Notes under the pieces: model-generated | Databases searched by the model: none | What the model was told of the DNA's origin: nothing | Seen by the model: only the letters and a program-made list of their open reading frames with translations | NCBI GenBank assembly: GCA_017447815.1 | Contig: JAFSMS010000025.1 | Span: 1-43,427 of the forward strand | Direction of reading: 5' to 3' | DNA length: 43,427 nucleotides | DNA from: Bacteroidales bacterium | GTDB lineage: Bacteria; Bacteroidota; Bacteroidia; Bacteroidales; UBA932 | Translations under genes and position numbers: made by a program | Part shown: positions 33,469 through 42,068 of the stretch, in pieces | Numbering within the stretch: the stretch's first letter is position 1 | Layout: the number at the start of each line of letters is the position of its first letter

Positions 33469-34146
33469 ATGCTTCATACCAGAATATTCACTTTCAATCC
33501 TCTCGGCACCAACTGCATAGTGCTGTGGAAGGACGGCAGGAAGGACTGTACGGTGACGGACCCCGGCATGTCTTCCCCCGACGGAGCCCGCGAACTGACC
33601 GGTTTCCTTGACGCCCACGGGCTTACCCCCGACGCCATCCTCCTGACGCACGGGCATTTCGACCATGTCTGGGGCGTGGAGAAACTCCTGGCCCGCTACA
33701 AGGTCCCGGTGTACCTGCATCCCGACGACGTGGATATCATGGACAAGACCACCGGCGCCAACGCCATGCAGTCGTTCTCTTTCCTCAAGCATGATTTCCC
33801 GACGGTCCCCGTGGCCGATGGCGACGTCATCGACACCGCCGGCACCGCCTGGAAGGTGATCCACACCCCGGGCCACACCCCCGGCAGCGTATGCTATTAT
33901 TCGGCCGAAAACAACCTCCTGCTCAGCGGAGATACGCTTTTTGCCGGCAGCATCGGCCGCACCGACTTCTGGGGCGGGGACTACGATGTCCTGATGGCCT
34001 CCATCAAGGACAAACTGCTGAACCTTCCCGGGGAAACGGACGTCATCCCCGGTCATGGGCAGCCCACCTCCATCGCCCGGGAGGGAATGTACAATCCTTT
34101 CCTGGAGCCCTTCAACGAACCCTACGAGAACGACAGGCCGTTATGA
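33469..34146 (+). CDS. Metallo-beta-lactamase-fold hydrolase (glyoxalase II-like)
   Basis: A 225-residue cytosolic hydrolase with the dinuclear metal site of the MBL fold: THGHFDHVWG (His61, His63, Asp65, His66), HTPGHTPGSVCYY with the third metal His, LLSGDTLFAGSIGRTDF with the bridging Asp, and the last His in IPGHGQPT. The pattern fits the large YcbL/glyoxalase II-like group, which hydrolyse thioesters, but the real substrate is not evident. Its stop overlaps the birA start as ATGA. Confidence 0.92.
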   Translation: MLHTRIFTFNPLGTNCIVLWKDGRKDCTVTDPGMSSPDGARELTGFLDAHGLTPDAILLTHGHFDHVWGVEKLLARYKVPVYLHPDDVDIMDKTTGANAMQSFSFLKHDFPTVPVADGDVIDTAGTAWKVIHTPGHTPGSVCYYSAENNLLLSGDTLFAGSIGRTDFWGGDYDVLMASIKDKLLNLPGETDVIPGHGQPTSIAREGMYNPFLEPFNEPYENDRPL

Positions 34147-34874
34147 ACATCGTCTGGCTGGATACCATCGACTCCACCAATTCCGAGGCCTTGCGCCGGC
34201 TGGCGGAACTGCCTTCCATGACCGTCCTGGCCGCCCGGGAGCAGACGGCCGGCCGGGGGCAGCGGGGGAATGCCTGGTTCACGGAGCCCGGCAGGAATCT
34301 TACGTTTTCCATCGTGCTCAAGTTCGGGGAAGGGGAGCTGCTTGCGGCGCAGGCGCACTGGCTCAACTACCTGACTTCCCATGCCGTGGCGTCCTTCCTC
34401 CGGGAGGAGGGGGTGCAGCCGCAGGTGAAGTGGCCCAACGACGTCTATGCCGGCCGGAAAAAGATTTGCGGCGTGCTCATCGAGAACACCCTTCAGGGAA
34501 GCAGCGTGGCCGCATCGGTCATCGGCGTGGGCGTGAATATCAACCAAACCGTTTTCCCGCAACTGGCCAATGCCACTTCCCTGGTTCTCTGCACCGGGAA
34601 AGAGTGCGCCCTGGAACCGGCCCTGGAGCGTCTGACGGCCCTTTTTGAGAAAAATCTCCCGCTTCTTTTCGACGAAAGGCGGCGTTCCGGCCTTTTTGAG
34701 GCATACGCATCCCTCCTTTTCCAAAAGGGCGTGTCGGCCCGCTACCATGACCTCCTGACCGGGGAGGAATTCTCCGGGGTCATCGAAGGGGTGGAAGCCG
34801 ACGGAAGGCTCTGCATCCGGGAGGGGAGCCGGCGCAGGCTGTATCGGTTCAAGGAAGTGGGCTATATCCTTTGA
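34143..34874 (+). CDS. birA: Biotin-[acetyl-CoA carboxylase] ligase without DNA-binding domain
   Basis: Attaches biotin to the carrier protein of biotin-dependent carboxylases. The frame is open upstream in the previous gene, but the start at 34143 opens directly with MNIVWLDTIDSTNSEALRRL, the beginning of the catalytic domain, so this is a short ligase-only form with no winged-helix repressor domain (243 residues). Motifs: EQTAGRGQRGNAW with the biotinyl-AMP loop GRGQRG (37-42), VKWPNDVY (Lys96 to Asp100), KKICGVLIE with the catalytic lysine, and a short C-terminal SH3-like domain. It is coupled by ATGA to the hydrolase gene and ends 4 nt from the converging recJ. Confidence 0.95.
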   Translation: MNIVWLDTIDSTNSEALRRLAELPSMTVLAAREQTAGRGQRGNAWFTEPGRNLTFSIVLKFGEGELLAAQAHWLNYLTSHAVASFLREEGVQPQVKWPNDVYAGRKKICGVLIENTLQGSSVAASVIGVGVNINQTVFPQLANATSLVLCTGKECALEPALERLTALFEKNLPLLFDERRRSGLFEAYASLLFQKGVSARYHDLLTGEEFSGVIEGVEADGRLCIREGSRRRLYRFKEVGYIL

Positions 34875-34878
34875 CGGC

Positions 34879-36615
34879 TCAGATGAGTTCGTCCCTTTCG
34901 CGGATGTCCTTGAGGCGGAGTTGGACGGTGGAGGAACCGCGGTAGAAATTCTCGACGATGGAATAGCAGATGTCGATGGGGTTGCCGGCCTTGATATGGT
35001 CGTAGTACTCGGCCATGTTGAAGCCGATGGCTGCGATCTGGCGGTAGGGCTGGCTCTCCTGCATGACATCCAGTTTGAGGTGGACGCCGCCGGCTCCCAC
35101 CTTGCGGCCGTTTCCGGCGTCATAGACATCCTCCGTCAGGAAAACCGGATTGCTGTTGCCGGGGCCGAAGGGCTGGAACTGCTTGAGGATGCGGGTGAAT
35201 TTGGGCGTAATCTGGGAGAAGTCCAGCCGGGCGTCGATTTCCACCACGGGAGTCAGTTCTTCCCGGGAGATGTTGTCGGCCACGAAACTGTCCATCCGGC
35301 GGCAGAATTCTTCCAGGTTTTCCTCTTTCATGGTGAGGCCGGCGGCATACATGTGGCCGCCGAAGTTTTCCAGGAGGTCGGCGCAACTTTCGATGGAGGA
35401 ATACAGGTCGAATCCCTGCACGCTGCGGGCGCTGCCGGTGACGAAGCCGTTGCTCTTGGTGAGCACCACCGTGGGCTTGTAGTAGGCCTCGACCAGGCGG
35501 GAAGCCACGATGCCGACGACACCCTTGTTCCAGGTGGGATTGTAAACGATGGTGGCGTTCTCGGTGGCCAGCGCCTTGCCGTCCCGCACCATTTCCAGGG
35601 CTTCCTGGGTGATTTCCCGGTCGATGGACTTGCGCTCGTTGTTGTTCTCGTTGATCTGGTCTCCGATGCGGAAGGCCGTGCGGTCGTCGGTGGCGGTGAG
35701 CAGTTCTACGGCGAGCCGTCCGCTCTCCATCCGGCCGGCGGCATTGATGCGCGGACCGATCTTGAAGACAATGTCGTCAATGCCGATATGGCCCGGCTCC
35801 AGTTTGGCCAGGTTGATCATGGCCAGAAGGCCCTTGCGGGGATTTTCGTTGAGCCGTTTGAGGCCGAAGTGGGCCAGGATGCGGTTTTCTCCCGTCATGG
35901 AAACCAGGTCCGATGCGATGGAAACCACCTGCAAATCCAGCAGGGGCTCCAGCAGGGAGAAATCGAGGCCGTATTGCTGGACATAGCCCTGCGCCAGTTT
36001 GAATCCCACGCCGCAGCCGCACAGGTCGTCGAAAGGGTAGTGGCAGTCTTCCCGTTTGGGGTCCAGGATGGCCACCGCCTTGGGCAGTTCGTTTTCCGGC
36101 AGGTGGTGGTCGCAGATAATGACCTCGATGCCCTTCCCGCGGGCATATTCCACCTTGTCGATGGCCTTGATGCCGCAGTCCAGCGTAATCACCAGGCCGA
36201 TTCCGTTGTCCGAAGCCCAGTCCAGAGCTTTGTACGAAAGGCCGTAGCCTTCGTCGTAGCGGTCCGGAATGTAGAACTGGACCTTGGACGAGAACTGCTT
36301 GATGAAGGAATACACCTGGGCGACGGCCGTGGTGCCGTCCACGTCATAGTCTCCGTACACCAGAATTTTTTCACCGGAGACGATGGCCTTGTGCAGGCGT
36401 TCCACGGCTTTGTCCATGTCCGTCATGAGGAAGGGGTCGTGGAGGTCTTCCAGGCGGGGGCGGAAGAAACTGCGGGCCTCCTCGAACGTGGATACGCCGC
36501 GCTGAATCAGCAGATGGGCCAGAACCCGGTCGATTCCGAGTTCCGTCGCCAACTGTGTCGCCTGATCCTCGTCGGCAGGCGTTTTCACGATCCACTGTCT
36601 TTCAGAAATGCCCAT
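34879..36615 (-). CDS. recJ: Single-stranded-DNA-specific exonuclease RecJ
   Basis: 5'-3' single-strand exonuclease in recombination and repair. I place the start at 36615 (MGISERQWIVKT), the usual RecJ beginning; the open frame upstream is the antisense-like shadow of aroK. The 578 residues show motif I VYGDYDVDGTTAVA (88-94), LVITLDCG near 142, the DHH motif in ICDHHLPENELP (169-171), PRINAAGRMESGRLAVELL, and GGHMYAAGL of the DHHA1 domain, then an OB domain. Its promoter (-33 and -7) sits inside and just after the aroK stop, 8 nt from the ATG, so the mRNA is probably leaderless. Confidence 0.96.
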   Translation of the reverse strand: MGISERQWIVKTPADEDQATQLATELGIDRVLAHLLIQRGVSTFEEARSFFRPRLEDLHDPFLMTDMDKAVERLHKAIVSGEKILVYGDYDVDGTTAVAQVYSFIKQFSSKVQFYIPDRYDEGYGLSYKALDWASDNGIGLVITLDCGIKAIDKVEYARGKGIEVIICDHHLPENELPKAVAILDPKREDCHYPFDDLCGCGVGFKLAQGYVQQYGLDFSLLEPLLDLQVVSIASDLVSMTGENRILAHFGLKRLNENPRKGLLAMINLAKLEPGHIGIDDIVFKIGPRINAAGRMESGRLAVELLTATDDRTAFRIGDQINENNNERKSIDREITQEALEMVRDGKALATENATIVYNPTWNKGVVGIVASRLVEAYYKPTVVLTKSNGFVTGSARSVQGFDLYSSIESCADLLENFGGHMYAAGLTMKEENLEEFCRRMDSFVADNISREELTPVVEIDARLDFSQITPKFTRILKQFQPFGPGNSNPVFLTEDVYDAGNGRKVGAGGVHLKLDVMQESQPYRQIAAIGFNMAEYYDHIKAGNPIDICYSIVENFYRGSSTVQLRLKDIRERDELI

Positions 36616-36622
36616 ATTTGTA

Positions 36623-36654
36623 CAAAGATAGGCAATCTGCGGCAGAATTACAAA
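36623..36654 (-). promoter_or_regulatory. Complete Bacteroidetes promoter for recJ
   Basis: Minus strand: TTTG (36651-36654), a 20-bp spacer, then TATCTTTG (36623-36630). Both elements and the spacing match the Bacteroidetes consensus TTTG-N19-21-TAnnTTTG. The TTTG lies in the last codons of aroK (TGTTTGTAA). The ATG of recJ begins 8 nt after the -7 box. Confidence 0.75.
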
Positions 36655-37145
36655 CAGGAGATAATAATCTCGTCCGCGATCTCTTCGGGTGTACAGCCGT
36701 CGGTGTCCAGAACAATCCGGGCGGCCTGTTCGTACAAGGGCTCCCGTGCGGTGAGCCTTTCGGCGAATCCTTCTCCGGAGAGCGGGCGGTTTCCCGTTCC
36801 CCCGTCCAGGCGGCTCAGAAGGGTCTCCAAAGTGGCTCTCAGCCAGATGCAGAGCGTTTTTTCGTGGAGCAGCGCGGGCGCGCCGGGGACGGTGACCGTG
36901 CCGCCGCCCAGTGCCAGGACCGCGGTGCCTCCGGCGTGTTTTTTCACCGTTTCTTCCAGGAGTTTTTTCTCCAACTGACGGAAGGCGGCTTCGCCGTCGG
37001 CCGCAAAGATCTGCGGGATGGTTTTCCCGGCTTTTTTTTCGATGAGCGCGTCCAGGTCCAGGAAGGGACAGCCCAGGGCATCGGCCACCAGGCTCCCCAC
37101 CGTGCTTTTTCCGCACCCCATGTATCCGGTCAGTGTGATGAGCAT
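36648..37145 (-). CDS. aroK: Shikimate kinase
   Basis: Phosphorylates shikimate at the 3-hydroxyl in the chorismate pathway. The 165 residues match the family: P-loop GYMGCGKST (7-15), the shikimate-binding DLDALIEK near 33, FRQLEKKLLEE, the ALGGGT Walker B-like glycine triplet, and the lid RPLSGEGFAERLTAREPLYEQAA with catalytic arginines. It follows parC by 81 bp, a gap holding only a 19-codon frame, and its last codons contain the -33 box of recJ. aroE of the same pathway is at 11319-12038, unlinked. Confidence 0.95.
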   Translation of the reverse strand: MLITLTGYMGCGKSTVGSLVADALGCPFLDLDALIEKKAGKTIPQIFAADGEAAFRQLEKKLLEETVKKHAGGTAVLALGGGTVTVPGAPALLHEKTLCIWLRATLETLLSRLDGGTGNRPLSGEGFAERLTAREPLYEQAARIVLDTDGCTPEEIADEIIISCL

Positions 37146-37156
37146 GGCCGTCGTGA

Positions 37157-37216
37157 TTAAATGATTCCCAATTCCGCGGCCCTGTGGAGCATGTCCGTCA
37201 CGTTTTTCACGTCCAT
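37157..37216 (-). other. 19-codon open frame between parC and aroK
   Basis: Minus-strand ATG (37216) to TAA (37157) encodes MDVKNVTDMLHRAAELGII, an amphipathic-helix-like peptide in the only gap between parC and aroK. It could be a leader peptide, a remnant, or chance. There is no hairpin or repeated codon that would suggest attenuation. Confidence 0.25.
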
Positions 37217-37226
37217 AACCAAGCCG

Positions 37227-39950
37227 TTAGAACAGCGTGGGTTCCCAGGTGCTGAAGTCGGCGGCGTCGTCATCGTCGGCGGATTCTTCGGGGGCGCCTT
37301 TCAGGAGGTCGGCGGCCTGCCCGTTCTGCTCGATGGGGTCGTCGGCCTGAAAATCCATCTCGATGGGCTCCTCGTCTTCGGGCTTTTGGAGCGGCTCGCC
37401 GAAGGCGACGGACTTCAGGTCCATGGAAGAGCATTTCTTGCCTTTTGCCGTGAGTCCCTTCTTGGCGATGAACTCTTCAGCATCAAGGGTTTCGGGTTCG
37501 CGGTGCTTGAATTTTCCGCCGAAGGTGAGGACGATCTGCGGATGAAGGTCGGAGGAGATGTCCACCAGTTTGGAACCGCGGGCGTCGGAGATGAACAGGA
37601 CCGGCGTGTTGTTGCTTTCCGTGAAACTGAAGCGCTTTACGTAGTAGGCCTTGGCAGCATTGTCCCAATAGAGTACCGTATAGATGCGGGCGGGGTCGAA
37701 CTTCTCTATGCGGATGACATCACCCTGGTACTTGTTCACCACATCGTAGGTGGTGGTGTAGAAGGTGCCGTCGGCAAAGATGGCCAGCACACGGTCTTCC
37801 CCGGAGAATTTTCCCAGGAGTTCTCCGCGGCCTTCTTCGTTGAGCCGCTGGATGTCCGGGTCCCACCAGATTTCCTTTCCCGTGAGGGTGGTGATGCCCT
37901 TGGACTTGAGTTGGATACGGGCCACCGGGTTCTTGGTGACCAGGTTGCCGCGGGAACTGCGGCCCTTGATGGCCAGTTCGGAGAAATCCCACTCCATGGA
38001 CGATTTCTTGAGCCCTTTCTTGGGGCGGAACTGGACACGGACGCTCTCCGCCTCTCCGTTGTGGTTTACCGTGAACCAGAGGATGCGGGAGCCTTCGGCC
38101 CCGGTGGTGATGTCGTAATCCTTGTCCCGGGTGACGGAGGTGATGGCAAAGCGCTTGGCATAGTGGTTGGGGCCCTTTCCGTCCCGGTAAATCACATTGT
38201 AGATGGTGCGCTCGTCTCCGCGGTTGAATACGCCGGCGTACAGGAGGTCTTTCCAGAAGAAGGCCTTGTCGCTCACCTTGGTTACGCGGAATTTGCCGTC
38301 CCGGGCGATCACGATGATTTCGCTCAGGTCGGAGCAGTCGCAGAGATACTCGCCCTCATCCCTGCGCAGGCCGATTCCCACGAAGCCTTCCTCCAGGTTG
38401 GCATACAACTTGGCGTTGTTGGAGACCACCTTGGTGACGGTGATGTTCTCCAGGGAGGAGATTTCCGTCAGGCGGGGCCACTGTTTGCCGTATTTGCGTT
38501 TGAGTTCCTTGAACCAGTCGATGGTGAACTCGATGATGTGGTCCAGATGGTCCCGGACTTCCTTCATCTGGTCTTCCAGGGCGTATATTTTTTCGTCCAG
38601 GGCCTTGGTGTCGAACTTGGAAATCTTGCGGACCGGTTTCTCCACCAGCTTCAGGATGTCTTCCATCACGATCTCCCGGTGCAGGAGGTCTTCGTAGTGC
38701 TTCATCTGGGACAGGATGTCGTCCAGTTGCTCTTCCCAACTCATCTGGTTCTGCTCCAGGACCTTATAAATGCGGTTCTCGAAGAAGATCCGTTCCAGGG
38801 AGGTGTAGTGCCAGTCTTCCTCCAATTCGGCCAGGCGGTATTCCAACTGGGCCTGCAGGATGTCGCGGGTGTGCCAGGTGTCGTATTCCAGAATCTCGTT
38901 CACGGTGAGGAATACGGGCTTGTTGTCGCGGATGACGCAGGCGTTGGGGGCTATCTTGGTTTCGCACTCGGTGAAGGCGTAGAGGGCGTCGATGGTCTTG
39001 TCCGGAGAAACATCGGCCGGAAGATGGATGACAATCTCCACCTTGTCGGTGGTCATGTCCTCGATTTTCTTGATGTTGATCTTCTTTTTGTCCCTGGCCT
39101 TGAGGATGCTGTCGATGATGGCGTGCGAGGTTTTTCCGTAAGGGATTTCCGTGATGGTGATGGTGGACTTGTCCACCTTGTTGATGCGGGCACGCACCTT
39201 CACCATGCCTCCCCGCTTGCCCTGGTTGTACTTGGAGCAGTCGGCGATGCCGCCGGTGGGGAAGTCCGGCAGAATCTCGTAAGGCTGCCCTTTCAGGATG
39301 GCGACGGAAGCATCCAGCAGTTCGTTGAAGTTGTGCGGCAGAATCTTGGAGGAAAGACCCGCGGCGATGCCTTCGGTGCCCTGGGCCAGCAGCAGCGGGA
39401 AACGCACCGGCAGTTCGGTGGGCTCCTGGTTTCGGCCGTCATAGGACGTCATCCAGGGGGTGACTTTCTTGTCGAAGACCACTTCCTTGGCAAACTTGGA
39501 AAGACGGGCCTCGATGTAACGGGGAGCGGCGTTGGAGTCTCCGGTGAGGATGTTGCCCCAGTTCCCCTGGCAGTCGATGAGAAGACCTTTCTGCCCCAGC
39601 GTCACCAGGGCACCCAGGATGGAGGCGTCTCCGTGCGGATGGTACTGCATGGCCTGTCCCACGATGTTGGCCACCTTGGTGTAGCGGCCGTCGTCCATCT
39701 GGGCCATGGTGTGCAGCACGCGGCGCTGGACCGGCTTGAAACCGTCCACAATGTGCGGTACGGCACGGTCCAGAATGGTATAAGACGCATAGTCCAGGTA
39801 CCATTCCTTGAACATGCCGGACAACTTGTACTTTTTGCTGTCGCTGCCCAGCAGCCTTTCGAATTTACCCGACGCAGCAGCGTCTTCTCCCAATTCTTCG
39901 TCGTCTTCTTCTTCTTCCGGGTTCTTGATGTCGTCCCAATCTTCTGCCAT
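37227..39950 (-). CDS. parC: DNA topoisomerase IV / gyrase subunit A
   Basis: Type IIA topoisomerase breakage-reunion subunit, decatenating or relaxing DNA. The 907 residues start with an acidic extension (about 25 residues, nearly half Asp/Glu), then the winged-helix region with YHPHGDAS (103-108) and the active-site AAPRYIEARLS (Tyr145). A long coiled coil (YALEDQMKEVRDHLDH) and C-terminal blade-like repeats follow, and a disordered acidic tail (DDDDAADFSTWEPTLF) ends it. I see no clear GyrA-box (QRRGGRG), which favours ParC over GyrA. The protein lies directly after era and before aroK in the same direction. Confidence 0.93.
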   Translation of the reverse strand: MAEDWDDIKNPEEEEDDEELGEDAAASGKFERLLGSDSKKYKLSGMFKEWYLDYASYTILDRAVPHIVDGFKPVQRRVLHTMAQMDDGRYTKVANIVGQAMQYHPHGDASILGALVTLGQKGLLIDCQGNWGNILTGDSNAAPRYIEARLSKFAKEVVFDKKVTPWMTSYDGRNQEPTELPVRFPLLLAQGTEGIAAGLSSKILPHNFNELLDASVAILKGQPYEILPDFPTGGIADCSKYNQGKRGGMVKVRARINKVDKSTITITEIPYGKTSHAIIDSILKARDKKKINIKKIEDMTTDKVEIVIHLPADVSPDKTIDALYAFTECETKIAPNACVIRDNKPVFLTVNEILEYDTWHTRDILQAQLEYRLAELEEDWHYTSLERIFFENRIYKVLEQNQMSWEEQLDDILSQMKHYEDLLHREIVMEDILKLVEKPVRKISKFDTKALDEKIYALEDQMKEVRDHLDHIIEFTIDWFKELKRKYGKQWPRLTEISSLENITVTKVVSNNAKLYANLEEGFVGIGLRRDEGEYLCDCSDLSEIIVIARDGKFRVTKVSDKAFFWKDLLYAGVFNRGDERTIYNVIYRDGKGPNHYAKRFAITSVTRDKDYDITTGAEGSRILWFTVNHNGEAESVRVQFRPKKGLKKSSMEWDFSELAIKGRSSRGNLVTKNPVARIQLKSKGITTLTGKEIWWDPDIQRLNEEGRGELLGKFSGEDRVLAIFADGTFYTTTYDVVNKYQGDVIRIEKFDPARIYTVLYWDNAAKAYYVKRFSFTESNNTPVLFISDARGSKLVDISSDLHPQIVLTFGGKFKHREPETLDAEEFIAKKGLTAKGKKCSSMDLKSVAFGEPLQKPEDEEPIEMDFQADDPIEQNGQAADLLKGAPEESADDDDAADFSTWEPTLF

Positions 39951-39955
39951 AAGGA

Positions 39956-40837
39956 TTAAAATTCATAACCGAAGCGGCGGAGTTCCTTGCGGCTCTCGCG
40001 CCAGTCGGGGTCAACTTTTACAAACGTACTCAGGAAGACCTTCTTCTGGAAGAAGTCTTCCATCTCCAGGCGGGCCTCGGTTCCCACTTTCTTGAGCATC
40101 TTGCCGCCTTTGCCGATGATGATGCCTTTCTGCGAATCCCGCATCACGTAGATGACGGCGGAAATCTCATAGCGGTCCTCGCCTTCATGGAAGGCTTCGA
40201 TCTCCACCTGACAGGAGTAGGGGATTTCCTCGCTGTAGTTGAGGAAGATCTTTTCCCGCAGGATTTCCGAGGCGAAGAAGCGCAGGTTCTTGTCGGTGAA
40301 CTGGTCTTTGTCGAACCAGGCCGGCGCCTCCGGCAGACGGCTGCTCACCGCCTCCAGGATACTCTCCATATTGAATTTCTCCTGGGCCGATGCAGGGATG
40401 ATCTCTGCGTCCGGCAGTTGCTGCTTCCACCAGTCCATGAGTTCCACGACCTTCTCCTGGGTGGCCAGGTCGATCTTGTTGATGACCAGGATCACCGGAC
40501 AGCCGACTTTGCGCAGTTTCTCGATATAGGCTTCGTTCTTGTCGCCCTTTTCCACGACATCCGTGACATAAAGGATGATGTCGGCGTCTCCGATGGCGGT
40601 GTCCACGAAGGCGAGCATATTCTCCTGCAGGCGGTAGTTGGGCTTCAGGATACCGGGGGTGTCGGAATAGACAATCTGGTAGTCTTCTCCGCTGACGATG
40701 CCCATGATCCGGTGCCGGGTGGTCTGGGCCTTGGCGGTTACGATGGAAAGCTTCTCGCCCACCAGTGCATTCATAAGGGTGCTCTTCCCGACATTGGGAT
40801 TGCCGATGATGTTGACGAAACCTGCTCTGTGTGCCAT
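39956..40837 (-). CDS. era: GTPase Era
   Basis: Essential small GTPase that binds the 3' end of 16S rRNA during 30S assembly. The 293 residues carry G1 GNPNVGKST (12-20), G3 DTPG (59-62), G4 NKID (120-123), the G5-like SAQEK near 152, and a C-terminal KH domain with KGIIIGKGGKMLKKVGTEAR. It begins 1 nt after the rluB-type stop and ends 5 nt before parC, so it is part of the long minus-strand operon. Confidence 0.97.
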   Translation of the reverse strand: MAHRAGFVNIIGNPNVGKSTLMNALVGEKLSIVTAKAQTTRHRIMGIVSGEDYQIVYSDTPGILKPNYRLQENMLAFVDTAIGDADIILYVTDVVEKGDKNEAYIEKLRKVGCPVILVINKIDLATQEKVVELMDWWKQQLPDAEIIPASAQEKFNMESILEAVSSRLPEAPAWFDKDQFTDKNLRFFASEILREKIFLNYSEEIPYSCQVEIEAFHEGEDRYEISAVIYVMRDSQKGIIIGKGGKMLKKVGTEARLEMEDFFQKKVFLSTFVKVDPDWRESRKELRRFGYEF

Positions 40838-40838
40838 G

Positions 40839-42032
40839 CTATACGTATGCTCCCATCTTAAGGATGTTCACTTCACCTTCGGTGAGGTAGCGCCAGTCGC
40901 TTTTCTTGAGGCCTTTTTTGGTGAGGCCGGCAAAATAGACGCGGTCCAGGGCGCGGACCTCATAGCCCAGGGACTCGAAGATGCGGCGGACGATGCGGTT
41001 TTTGCCGGAGTGGATTTCGATGCCCAGTTGACGGTGGTCATGGGCATCGATGAACTCCAGTTCGTCGGCGGCTACGACGCCGTCGCTGAGTTCGATGCCG
41101 GCAAGGATCTTCTGCTGGTCCTCGTCCGTGAGCGGGGAATCCAGGACCACCTGGTAAATCTTTTTCTTGTTGTAGGAGGGGTGGGTAAGATGTTCGGCCA
41201 TCTCTCCGTCATTGGTGAACATGAGGACACCGGTGGTGTTCTTGTCCAGCCTTCCCACGGGGAATACGCGGGTGGGGCAGCCTTTCAGGAGGTCCATCAC
41301 GGTTTTCTCCGCGTGCGGGTCGCTGGCGGTGGTCACATAGCCCTTGGGCTTGTTCATCACGATGTACACTTTCTCTTCCCCCTTGAGGCGCTGTCCGTTG
41401 AAGCGGACATCGTCGGTGAGGACGTTTACCTTGGTGCCCAGTTCGGTCACCACTTCTCCGTTGACGGTGACCACACCGCTCTGGATGAGGGTATCGGCCT
41501 CGCGGCGGGAGCAAACGCCGGAATTGGCGATGAATTTGTTCAGGCGCACCACTTCCTGGATTTCGGTGGGGGCGGTATCGTCATCGCTGTAACGGCCGCT
41601 CACCTGGGGCTTGCGGCTGAGCATGGCGGTCATGCCGGCATCGGCCTCGCTGCGTTTATTGTAAGATTTGCGGGGGCTGCCGGGACGCCCCTGGCCGAAG
41701 GACGGCTTGCCATAGCCGCTCTTGCGGGGAGTGCCGTTTCTGCGGTCTCCATAAGAGGATTTGTGCTCTCCGAAGGAGGAAGACTTGTGCTCTCCGAAAG
41801 AAGAGGACTTACGCTCCCCGAAGGAGGAGGACTTATGCTCCCCGATGGAGGACTTGTGTTCTCCGTAGCGGGGTTTGCGGTCTCCGTAGGAGGGACGGTC
41901 TTCGTGATAACGGCGGGCCGGCCGCTCTGACGAATCAAAACTGCGGCTGGTGCTGTAATCTACTTTTTCTGCATGGCCTTCTGCGGGCCTTCTGGCGATA
42001 CGCTTTCTCGTACCTTTCTTGATTTCTTCCAT
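40839..42032 (-). CDS. rluB: RluB-type 23S rRNA pseudouridine synthase with repeat-rich N-terminus
   Basis: Isomerises a uridine in 23S rRNA (RsuA/RluB/E/F family). The 397 residues split in two. Residues 1-155 are disordered and basic, with five in-frame units of the GEHKSSSF type (57-94) and further Arg/Lys-Gly-Ser stretches. From 163 a normal enzyme begins: S4 domain (VRLNKFIANSGVCSRREAD), YIVMNKPKGYVTT, and the catalytic Asp263 in VGRLDKNTTG, then RQLGIEIHSGKNRIVRRIFE and a C-terminal end with VRALDRVYFAGL. The N-terminal tail probably binds RNA non-specifically. It is followed by era after 1 nt. RluB against RluE/F cannot be settled. Confidence 0.92.
   Translation of the reverse strand: MEEIKKGTRKRIARRPAEGHAEKVDYSTSRSFDSSERPARRYHEDRPSYGDRKPRYGEHKSSIGEHKSSSFGERKSSSFGEHKSSSFGEHKSSYGDRRNGTPRKSGYGKPSFGQGRPGSPRKSYNKRSEADAGMTAMLSRKPQVSGRYSDDDTAPTEIQEVVRLNKFIANSGVCSRREADTLIQSGVVTVNGEVVTELGTKVNVLTDDVRFNGQRLKGEEKVYIVMNKPKGYVTTASDPHAEKTVMDLLKGCPTRVFPVGRLDKNTTGVLMFTNDGEMAEHLTHPSYNKKKIYQVVLDSPLTDEDQQKILAGIELSDGVVAADELEFIDAHDHRQLGIEIHSGKNRIVRRIFESLGYEVRALDRVYFAGLTKKGLKKSDWRYLTEGEVNILKMGAYV
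41751..41864 (-). repeat. 24-bp in-frame tandem repeats in the rluB-type gene
   Basis: Five units coding GEHKSSI, GEHKSSSF, GERKSSSF, GEHKSSSF and GEHKSSY. The three central units are 24 bp each, with mostly silent or single-residue changes, so copy number could change without breaking the frame. Confidence 0.85.
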
Positions 42033-42068
42033 AAGATATAATACACTGACTTGCTCGACTCACGTCGA

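Noticed and set aside
36616-37116. N-terminal extension of RecJ through the aroK region
   Set aside because: The extension is an alternative frame of aroK with no homology, and a consensus promoter lies directly before the shorter start.
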